A DNA stretch of 24,491 nucleotides, taken from JBGPIT01 sp041485125 (lineage in GTDB: Bacteria; Desulfobacterota; Binatia; UTPRO1). Under the pieces are notes generated by a model. It worked only from the letters and a program-made list of their open reading frames with translations, had not been told where the DNA came from and ran no database searches. Location: contig JBGPIT010000028.1 of NCBI GenBank assembly GCA_041485125.1, positions 1-24,491 of the forward strand. Reading direction: 5' to 3'. The translations under genes and the position numbers were made by a program. This document shows, one piece after another, positions 6,399-13,514 of the stretch; the first letter of the stretch is position 1, and each line of letters begins with the position of its first letter.

Positions 6399-9300
6399 TC
6401 AGCTCGAGGGCGGGACCGCGGGCGCCGCATCCGTCGCTCCGGCTGCGTGCCGCAGGCGGGCGAGGCTCATGGACGCCTTCATCTGGTAGCTCTTCGCGCC
6501 GCACGCGCGGGCGGTGTCGATCGCGCGCGTCAGCCAGCGCTCGGCGTCGGCGCCGTTGCCGCGCGCCAGCTCGAGCTCGCCGCGCAGACGGTAGAGCTCG
6601 GGCTCGTAGAACGAGTCGAGCAAGGTGCCGCAGAGGGCGAGCGCCTGGTCGACGACCGCGAGGCCCGCGGCCGCGTCGCCGCGCGCGAGGTGCGCCTCGG
6701 CGAGGAACGACAGATAGTAGCTGTAGGTGATCCGGATGCCGATCGCCTCGAGGATACCGAGGCCCTGGCGGATGTGACCGATGCCGCCCTCGACGTCGCC
6801 GCCGGCGGCGAGCGCCCAGCCGCGGACGCAGGTGGTGGTCGCGAGCCAGAAGTAGAGCTTGTGCTCGGTCGCGAGCTCGATGCAGGCGTCGGCGTACTCC
6901 AACGCGAGGTCGCGGTCGCCGTGGTCGTGGGCCAGGCCGGCGGCGAAGCTGAGCGCCAGCGCGATCGCGTACGGATTGCCGCTGCGTTGCGCGAGCGCGA
7001 GCATCTCGTCGCGTACCCGCACCGCGCCGTCGTGGTCGCCGAGGACGCTCAGGCTCCACATCAGCCAGCCGTGCGTGTGCAGCCGCCCGTCGTAGCCGAA
7101 CTCTCGCACGAAGGCGCGCAGCTCCTCGGCGTCGTACCATTGCGAGGCACGCGTAGCCTCGTCACGCGCGCGCTCGAACGCGCCGGTCGCGAAGGCGCGG
7201 ATCGCAGAGGCCGTATGCGAGGTGTAGAGCGCGACCGGGTCGGGCGAGCGCGCGGCGACGGCGGCGAGCTGCGGCAGCAGCGCCGCCGTCGCCGCGCGGT
7301 CGCTGCGCGTCACGTGCACCGCCCAGATGCCGTAGAGCACCTTGAGCGGCACGTCGCCGCCGAGCTCGCGGCAGAGCTCGAGCGCGCGCGCGAACCGCCG
7401 CTCGACGTCGGGGGCCGCGTAGCCCTGTGTCGCGAGCAGGGCGGTGCCCGACGACTCGGTGAGCGCGATCTCCTGCTGGAGGCGCTGGCGTGACGCCGGT
7501 ACGCTCGCGAGCAGCGCCGTCCCGCGCTCGAAGAGGCGGATCGACTCGACGTACGCGCCGCGCCGCATGGCCACGTCGCCGGCGCGTTTCCAGTAGTCGA
7601 TCGCGACGGCGGTGTGACCGCCGGCCTCGGCGTGCTGCGCGACCACGTCGGGCCGACTGCTCTCGATCGCGGGAAACTGGCGGCGCAGCACGTCGGCGAC
7701 GCGGGCATGAAGACCGCGGCGCGCGGCGCGCACCAGCGACTCGTATGCGGTGTCGCGCACCAGCGCGTGCTTGAAGACGTAGGTCTCGCCGGCGGCGCTG
7801 CGCCGGCGGTTCACCAGGCCGGCGTTGCCGAGCTCCGCGAGCTCGAGCCGGAGCGCCGACTCGTCATGCGGTGAGGCCGCGCGCAGTACCGGCCACTGGA
7901 ACTCGCGCCCGAGCACCGCCGCGAGCTGGGCGGTCTCGCGCGCTTGCGGCGAGAGTCGGTCCAGACGTGCCGCGAGCAGATCGCGCAGCGTCCCGGGGAT
8001 TGCGAAGCCGAGCGCCTCGGCCGGAAGGGCGCGTCCTTTCTTCGCCGCGCCCGACTCGAGGAGCGCGTGGGCCATCTCCTCGACGAAGAGCGGGACGCCG
8101 TCCGCGTGTTGCACCATCGCGTCCAGGAGCGCGCGCGGCAGCGGCGTGGCCGGCGCGAGGATGCGGGTGACGATCTCCTCGACGTGCGCGGAGGTGAGGC
8201 GACCGACGTGCATCAGCGAGGTCTGCCCCACCGGCCAAGGCGGCGTGAAGTCGGGGCGCGAGGTGAACGCGATGTAGATGCGCGGCGCCTTCTCGCCGTC
8301 GAGGTGCGCGGTCTGCAGCTCCTGAATCAGCAAGCTCGCCAGCGCGAGCGTCGAAGGGTCGGCCCAATGCAGGTCTTCGATCGCGAGCACGATCGGGCGG
8401 GTGGCGGCGATCTTGAAGAGCAGTTTCACGACCGCGTTGAGCGTGACCTCGCGCTGCCGGTCGGGGGGAAGCTCGACCGCGTCGCTGCGCCCCCCGGGCG
8501 CCGACGAAAGCAGGCTCCGGAAGAGCGGCACCATCTCATCGTCCATCTCGTAGCGGGCCAAGAACGCGCTCACCGAGTCGCGACCGAGGACGGCGAGCGT
8601 CTCGATGATCGGACGCAGCGGACTGTTCTGCGCCTCCTCGACACAGCGCGCTTCTACCCATGCGTCGGCCGGCACCCGGCGCCGCAGCTCTTGCAGCATG
8701 CGACTCTTGCCGATGCCGGCCTCGCCGCTCAGCAAGATCGCGCTGCTTCGCGCTGCCTGCGCCTCTTCCCAGCCCCGCACCAGCTGGCCGAGATGCTCGC
8801 CGCGACCGACGAGCGGGGTCTCGGGCGCGACGAAGGTCTCGGAGCCGGTCTCGCGTGAGACGCCGGTCAGGCGGAAGACCGGCATGGCACGCGACGAGCC
8901 GGGCAGCCGGTGCTCGCCCGCGGACTCGCCGATGATCTCGTGGCGGATGTGGCGTTGCGTGTCGGCGCTCGCGAGCACCTCGCCCGCCGCCGCGATCACG
9001 TCGAGCGCGGCGGAAACTTGAGGAGTCAGCCCGACGACGTCGCGCAGCGTCCGACCGCTGCTGCCACGCAGCTCGCGCGCGATCACCAGCCCGGTATGGA
9101 CGCCGACGTGGACGTCGAGGTGCAAGCGCTGCTGCTCGGAGGTGCCGTCGGCGGCGCGCCGGCCGTCCGCCGTGATCGCCAGCGCGGCGCGTGCGGCGCG
9201 GCGGGCGTCGTCCTCCCGCGCGTGCGGATAGCCGAACACCAGCAGCGCGCGGTCCGACTGGATGCTCGCGACATGGCCACCATGTCGCTCCGCGATCTCC

Positions 9301-10340
9301 TCGAAGCTGCGGTGCTGTCCGCGAAAGAGCTGATCGAGCTCCTCGACGTCGACGGTGGTGTCGTCGGGCGGCGTGAACGTCGACCGGCAGGACACGACGG
9401 TGAGCTGCCGGCGCTCGCCTTCGGGCAGCTGGGCGCGCTCGCCGCCGCCCGGCACGGCGGCGTCGTCGAGCTCGATGCCGCCGAGGGCCTCGAGCAACGC
9501 CTCCGCGGTGATGTCGCGGCGGTCGACGGCCTTGGCGGTCGCGATCTCGAGAAGCTGCCCGATCCGCTCGCGGCGCAGCCAATCCGGGATGCGCACCGGC
9601 TCGGGGCCGAGCTGCTTGAAGATCACCTCGTAGCCGGCCCCGCCGCCGACCGCGAGCTCGCCGGTGAGGCACTCGAGGAACGTGACCGCCCACGAGTAGA
9701 GATCCGAATGCGTCGAGGCATTCTCGCCCCGCAGCTGCTCCGGCGCGGCGTACCCCGGCGTGCCCATCATCTCGTAGGTCGCGGTGAGGCGCGGCAGGTT
9801 CCAGCCGTGCAGCTCGCGTGCGAAGCCGCTGAGGCCGAAATCCAGGACCTGCGCGTTCCGGAGGACGCCGGTCTTGGTCACCATGATGTTGGCGGGCTTG
9901 AGGTCGCGATGGATGACGCCGCTCGCGTGGGCACAGCTGAGAGCGTCGAGCACCTGGCTCATCAAGCGCGCCGCCTCGCGCATACGGAGCTTGCCCTCTT
10001 CGACGAGCACGCGCTCGAGCGTCTTTCCCGGGACGAACTCGAAGACCGCGTAGAGCACGCCTTCGCCGGTCTCCCCCGAGTCGATCAGGCGGACGATGTT
10101 CGGGTGCGACAGCTCCGCACACAGGCGCATCTCGCGCACGAAGCGCTCGCGCTGGTTCCCGCCTTGCCCCGGCGGCGGCGCCTCGAACCGGAGCACCTTG
10201 ATCGCGACGTCCTGACCGGTCGAGAGCTGGCGCGCCTTGTAGACCCGCCCGAAGCTCCCCGTGCCGAGCTCGGCGGTGATCTCGTACGCTTGCCGAAACA
10301 CGTATCCGATCGGCAGCGTGAGCTCGTTCATGGTCGGCAT
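6399..10340 (-). CDS. Ser/Thr kinase - degenerate nucleotide cyclase - AAA/STAND ATPase - TPR fusion
   Basis: This 1313-residue multidomain signalling protein has no membrane segment. The kinase domain (about 17-290) looks catalytically complete: glycine loop GTGSFGRV (26-33), K48, E70, HRDLKPAN (144-151), DFG (167-169) and APE (199-201). A class III cyclase-like domain follows (about 308-490, starting GERRQLTVVSCRSTFT), but it lacks the first metal Asp (R319 in its place) and the transition-state Asn and Arg (Q441 and A445). Next is an ATPase module with P-loop GEAGIGKS (539-546), Walker B VLAIEDLHWAD (651-661) and DGVPLFVEE (747-755), as in cyclase-associated STAND ATPases. The remaining C-terminal half is TPR-like helical repeats. 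Layout resembles the kinase/cyclase fusion proteins reported with TOMM systems, but no TOMM genes are here. ATG 10331 is an alternative start; neither has a strong ribosome site. Confidence 0.9.
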   Translation of the reverse strand: MPTMNELTLPIGYVFRQAYEITAELGTGSFGRVYKARQLSTGQDVAIKVLRFEAPPPGQGGNQRERFVREMRLCAELSHPNIVRLIDSGETGEGVLYAVFEFVPGKTLERVLVEEGKLRMREAARLMSQVLDALSCAHASGVIHRDLKPANIMVTKTGVLRNAQVLDFGLSGFARELHGWNLPRLTATYEMMGTPGYAAPEQLRGENASTHSDLYSWAVTFLECLTGELAVGGGAGYEVIFKQLGPEPVRIPDWLRRERIGQLLEIATAKAVDRRDITAEALLEALGGIELDDAAVPGGGERAQLPEGERRQLTVVSCRSTFTPPDDTTVDVEELDQLFRGQHRSFEEIAERHGGHVASIQSDRALLVFGYPHAREDDARRAARAALAITADGRRAADGTSEQQRLHLDVHVGVHTGLVIARELRGSSGRTLRDVVGLTPQVSAALDVIAAAGEVLASADTQRHIRHEIIGESAGEHRLPGSSRAMPVFRLTGVSRETGSETFVAPETPLVGRGEHLGQLVRGWEEAQAARSSAILLSGEAGIGKSRMLQELRRRVPADAWVEARCVEEAQNSPLRPIIETLAVLGRDSVSAFLARYEMDDEMVPLFRSLLSSAPGGRSDAVELPPDRQREVTLNAVVKLLFKIAATRPIVLAIEDLHWADPSTLALASLLIQELQTAHLDGEKAPRIYIAFTSRPDFTPPWPVGQTSLMHVGRLTSAHVEEIVTRILAPATPLPRALLDAMVQHADGVPLFVEEMAHALLESGAAKKGRALPAEALGFAIPGTLRDLLAARLDRLSPQARETAQLAAVLGREFQWPVLRAASPHDESALRLELAELGNAGLVNRRRSAAGETYVFKHALVRDTAYESLVRAARRGLHARVADVLRRQFPAIESSRPDVVAQHAEAGGHTAVAIDYWKRAGDVAMRRGAYVESIRLFERGTALLASVPASRQRLQQEIALTESSGTALLATQGYAAPDVERRFARALELCRELGGDVPLKVLYGIWAVHVTRSDRAATAALLPQLAAVAARSPDPVALYTSHTASAIRAFATGAFERARDEATRASQWYDAEELRAFVREFGYDGRLHTHGWLMWSLSVLGDHDGAVRVRDEMLALAQRSGNPYAIALALSFAAGLAHDHGDRDLALEYADACIELATEHKLYFWLATTTCVRGWALAAGGDVEGGIGHIRQGLGILEAIGIRITYSYYLSFLAEAHLARGDAAAGLAVVDQALALCGTLLDSFYEPELYRLRGELELARGNGADAERWLTRAIDTARACGAKSYQMKASMSLARLRHAAGATDAAPAVPPSS

Positions 10341-10479
10341 GCGGGTCTCGTCGGAAGCGGCGCACCTTAGCGCATCGCGTTGCCGATTTGGAGGGAAATT
10401 CGGCCCGTATTGCGGCGGCGTGGATTTTGGCCCGGCACCCGCAGACTCGCCGCGGACGGCCGCGCGGGCGCCGCGTGCT

Positions 10480-10950
10480 TCAGTCGGTCGAAGCGTCGTG
10501 CCCGAGGGCGCGACGGAGCAGGCGACAGAGCAGGTCGAGGTCGGCTTCCGACAGGTGCGCGATCGCGTCCGCCGGTATCGCCATCCGCGCGATGATGCGC
10601 GCCCGTGCGGTGGCGCCGCGCGCGGTGATCGCGAGCACTTTCACGCGCCGATCGTGGGCGGCGGTCCGACGTGCGACGAATCCTCGTGCCTCCAGACGGT
10701 CGATGATGCCGGTCACGTTGGAGGCGTCGCAGCCGAGCGTCTCGGCGAGCCGGCGCATCGGCACCTTGGAGCCCGGCTCGATCGAGCGCAGGACGTGACA
10801 CTGCTGCGGCGAGAGGTCGAGCTCGACCGCAAGCGCGGGGATCCGCTCTCGCAGCGCCACGAAGAGCTCACTCACCAGTCGCCACGCCTCGCAGGCGGTG
10901 GACGAGGGGCGCGTCACGCGTTCGGACGACTGTTTCACCATCAGGTACAT
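10480..10950 (-). CDS. MarR-family transcriptional regulator
   Basis: This 156-residue protein has the MarR winged-helix fold: QQCHVLRSIEPGSKVPMRRLAETL, then GCDASNVTGIIDRLEARGFVAR (recognition helix), then the wing TAAHDRRVKVLAITARG. It probably binds DNA as a dimer and releases it on binding a small molecule. ATG 10950 is preceded by GAGGGA at 7 nt spacing; ATG 10941 is an alternative. The gene is divergent from lon, with 53 bp between start codons, and the palindrome GGTTGACAACC in that gap is the likely operator for both. The ligand is unknown. The 139-bp gap between this gene and the kinase start (10341-10479) shows no clear promoter or gene. Confidence 0.92.
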   Translation of the reverse strand: MYLMVKQSSERVTRPSSTACEAWRLVSELFVALRERIPALAVELDLSPQQCHVLRSIEPGSKVPMRRLAETLGCDASNVTGIIDRLEARGFVARRTAAHDRRVKVLAITARGATARARIIARMAIPADAIAHLSEADLDLLCRLLRRALGHDASTD

Positions 10951-10966
10951 AGTGGATTCCCTCGAT

Positions 10967-10996
10967 GGTTGACAACCTCAAGTAACGTCTTACCTT
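10967..10996 (+). promoter_or_regulatory. lon promoter with overlapping MarR-type operator
   Basis: A perfect 5+1+5 palindrome, GGTTGACAACC (10967-10977), contains an exact -35 consensus TTGACA (10969-10974). After 16 nt comes TACCTT (10991-10996), which fits a TANNNT-type -10 box. Only 7 nt separate it from the lon ATG at 11004 and no Shine-Dalgarno is present, so the lon transcript is probably leaderless. A dimeric regulator on the palindrome would cover the -35 box. Binding by the divergent MarR protein is inferred from position. Confidence 0.55.
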
Positions 10997-11003
10997 CGGC
11001 CGC

Positions 11004-13430
11004 ATGGCCAAATTCAGACTAATCCCACTCGACGATACCGTTGTGTTTCCGCACATGGAGGTCACGCTGCCGCTCGACCTCGGCGACGAGACGACGGTGT
11101 TTCTCGTGCCCCGACACGGCAGCTCGTACGCGAGCATCGGCGTCGTTGCCGACGTCACCAAGCGGATGCGTCTGCCCGGCGGTGGACGCGCGTCGGCGGT
11201 CTCCGGCCGGCACCGCGGCATCGCCGGCGCGGCGTCCTCGGACGCCGAGGGGCGCTTGCGCGTCGAGGTCGAGGAGCGTCCGGACGAGGTCCCGCCGCCG
11301 AGCCGGACCCGTGAGCTCGAGCGCGAGTACCGCGCGGTCGTCGAGGAGATCCTCGAGCTGCGCGGCGACGACGGGCGCGTCAGCGCCTTCGTGCGCTCGA
11401 TCACCGAGCCCGGCACCCTTGCCGACACGACCGGATACGCGCCCGACGTCTCCTACCATCTGAAAGTCGAGGTCCTGCAGACGCTCGACGTGGTCGCGCG
11501 CCTGGAGATGGCGTTGCGGATCCAGAGAGAGCGCCTCGCCGAGCTGCAGGTGCGCAAACGTATCCGCGACGACGTCGAGTCCGGCGCGCAGAAGCAGCAG
11601 CGCGACTACCTGCTGCGCAAGCAGATGGACTCGATCCGCAAGGAGCTCGGTGAGGACGACTCCTCGGTCGTCGAGGAGTATCGGCAGAAGATCGCCGATG
11701 CCGGCATGCCGGAGCCGGTGCTCCAGCAGGCCGAGCGTGAGCTCGGTCGACTCGAGCGCATGGGCGAGCAGAGCGCCGAGTCGTCGATGATCCGCACCTA
11801 TCTCGACTGGTTGATCGCGGTGCCGTGGTCGAAGCGCTCCGAGGAGCGTCTCGATCCGGTCCACGCGCGTGAGGTCCTCGACGCCGACCACGCCGGCCTG
11901 CACGACGTGAAGTCGCGCATCACCGAGTACCTGGCGGTGCGGAAGCTCCGCGCCGAGCGCGGCGTCGCCGACGATCGCCGCTCGGGCGTGATCCTGACGC
12001 TCATCGGTCCGCCGGGCACCGGCAAGACCTCGATCGGCGAGTCGATCGCGCGCGCGACCGGCCGCAAGTTCGTCCGCATGTCGCTCGGCGGCGTGCGCGA
12101 CGAGGCGGAGATCCGCGGCCATCGGCGTACGTACATCGGCGCGCTGCCCGGCCGACTGGTGCGGGCGCTGCGCGACGCCGGGACGATGAACCCGGTCATC
12201 ATGCTCGACGAGGTCGACAAGGTCGGTGCCGATTGGCGCGGCGATCCGTCGTCGGCGCTTCTCGAGGTGCTCGACCCGGCGCAGAACCACGCGTTTCGCG
12301 ACCACTACCTCGACGTCGAGCTCGATCTCTCGCACGTCCTCTTCATCGCGACCGCGAACGTCGCCGACACGATCCCCGGGCCGCTCCTCGATCGCATGGA
12401 GGTGATCCGCTTCGACGGCTACACCGTCGAGGAGAAGGTCGCGATCGCGCGCGGCTACCTCTGGCCGCGGCAGCTGGAGCAGAACGCGCTCCGGCCGGAG
12501 GAGGTCACCATCGACGACAACGTGCTGCGCACGATCGTGAACGAGTACACGCGCGAAGCCGGCGTCCGTCAGCTCGAGCGCGAGGTCGGGAAGGTGCTGC
12601 GGAAGACCGCGACCAAGATCGCGTCGCGGCCGCCGCGGTCGACGGAGAGCACGGCGGAGACGCCGGCCACGGAAGGCGAGAGCGAGAGCGAGGGCGTCGA
12701 GACCAACACCAGCAGCGACACCAGCGCCGGTAATGCCGGCGAGCGCACCCCTGCCGCCGAACCGGCGAACGAGCCGACCGTGCCGATCATCGTCGACCTC
12801 GACGCGATCCACGAGGCACTCGGCCGCCAGAAGTTCTTCCAGGAGGCGGCGATCCGGACGACGGTGCCGGGTGTCGCGACCGGCCTCGCCGTCACCGGCA
12901 CCGGTGGCGACGTCCTCTTCGTCGAGGCGGCGTCGATGGCGGGCGCCAACGCTGGTCTCGTCCTCACCGGACAGCTCGGCGACGTCATGAAGGAGTCGGC
13001 GCGCATCGCGCTCACGTACGTGCGCAGCCATGCCGCCGCGCTCGGCATCGACGAGCGCGCGTTCGAGGGACGTGAGTTCCACATCCACGTCCCGGCGGGC
13101 GCGATCCCGAAGGACGGTCCGAGCGCCGGCGTCACGATCGTCACCGCGATCGCGTCGCTGATGACCGGCCGTCCGGTGAAGCACACCGTCGGGATGACCG
13201 GCGAGGTGACGTTGCAGGGCCGGGTGCTGCCGATCGGCGGCCTCAAGCAGAAGGTCCTCGCCGCGCACGCGGCGGGCCTCACCGACGTGATCCTGCCCGA
13301 TCGCAACGAGCCGGATCTCGACGAGGTCCCGCAGGACGTCCGCGAGCAGATGGAGTTCCACCCGGTCGCGACCGTCGATCAGGTGCTCGCGCTCGCGCTC
13401 GCCCCGACGGGTGTGGCGCTCGCGGCCTGA
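11004..13430 (+). CDS. lon: ATP-dependent Lon protease
   Basis: This 808-residue protein is a full-length LonA-type protease that unfolds and degrades damaged and regulatory proteins in the cytoplasm as a hexamer. The N-terminal substrate-binding domain spans about 5-200, followed by a coiled-coil segment with RDYLLRKQMDSIRKELGE. The AAA+ module has Walker A GPPGTGKT (335-342) and Walker B VIMLDEVD (398-405). The protease domain has the Ser-Lys dyad: S707 in PKDGPSAG and K750 in GGLKQK, 43 residues apart as in E. coli Lon. Between the AAA+ and protease domains, about residues 541-592 form a Ser/Thr/Glu/Ala-rich low-complexity insert absent from most Lon proteins. The start ATG has no ribosome site and probably heads a leaderless mRNA. 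The adjacent divergent MarR gene is a likely regulator. Confidence 0.97.
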   Translation: MAKFRLIPLDDTVVFPHMEVTLPLDLGDETTVFLVPRHGSSYASIGVVADVTKRMRLPGGGRASAVSGRHRGIAGAASSDAEGRLRVEVEERPDEVPPPSRTRELEREYRAVVEEILELRGDDGRVSAFVRSITEPGTLADTTGYAPDVSYHLKVEVLQTLDVVARLEMALRIQRERLAELQVRKRIRDDVESGAQKQQRDYLLRKQMDSIRKELGEDDSSVVEEYRQKIADAGMPEPVLQQAERELGRLERMGEQSAESSMIRTYLDWLIAVPWSKRSEERLDPVHAREVLDADHAGLHDVKSRITEYLAVRKLRAERGVADDRRSGVILTLIGPPGTGKTSIGESIARATGRKFVRMSLGGVRDEAEIRGHRRTYIGALPGRLVRALRDAGTMNPVIMLDEVDKVGADWRGDPSSALLEVLDPAQNHAFRDHYLDVELDLSHVLFIATANVADTIPGPLLDRMEVIRFDGYTVEEKVAIARGYLWPRQLEQNALRPEEVTIDDNVLRTIVNEYTREAGVRQLEREVGKVLRKTATKIASRPPRSTESTAETPATEGESESEGVETNTSSDTSAGNAGERTPAAEPANEPTVPIIVDLDAIHEALGRQKFFQEAAIRTTVPGVATGLAVTGTGGDVLFVEAASMAGANAGLVLTGQLGDVMKESARIALTYVRSHAAALGIDERAFEGREFHIHVPAGAIPKDGPSAGVTIVTAIASLMTGRPVKHTVGMTGEVTLQGRVLPIGGLKQKVLAAHAAGLTDVILPDRNEPDLDEVPQDVREQMEFHPVATVDQVLALALAPTGVALAA

Positions 13431-13438
13431 GTACTGTG

Positions 13439-13478
13439 ACGTGCGGCGCGCTCGAGTCGATCGGGCGCGCCGCGACGT
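13439..13478. terminator. GC hairpin between convergent lon and mutS2
   Basis: GCGGCGCGC (13443-13451) pairs with GCGCGCCGC (13465-13473) with a 13-nt loop; ACGT on each side (13439-13442 and 13475-13478) extends the stem across a one-base bulge. It lies in the 84-bp gap between the two convergent stops. There is no T tract, so bidirectional termination is inferred. Confidence 0.5.
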
Positions 13479-13514
13479 TCAGTCCGCCGCGCCGGCGCAG
13501 TAGCAGGCGGGCGC

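Noticed and set aside
6399..10340. TOMM (thiazole/oxazole-modified peptide) biosynthesis locus
   Set aside because: The kinase/cyclase fusion resembles proteins linked to TOMM systems, but no cyclodehydratase, dehydrogenase or precursor peptide gene is in the window.
11019..13361. 780-residue minus-strand open frame opposite lon
   Set aside because: The opposite strand encodes full Lon with all catalytic residues; this frame is Arg/Asp/His-rich with no domain, so it is an antisense artefact of high GC.
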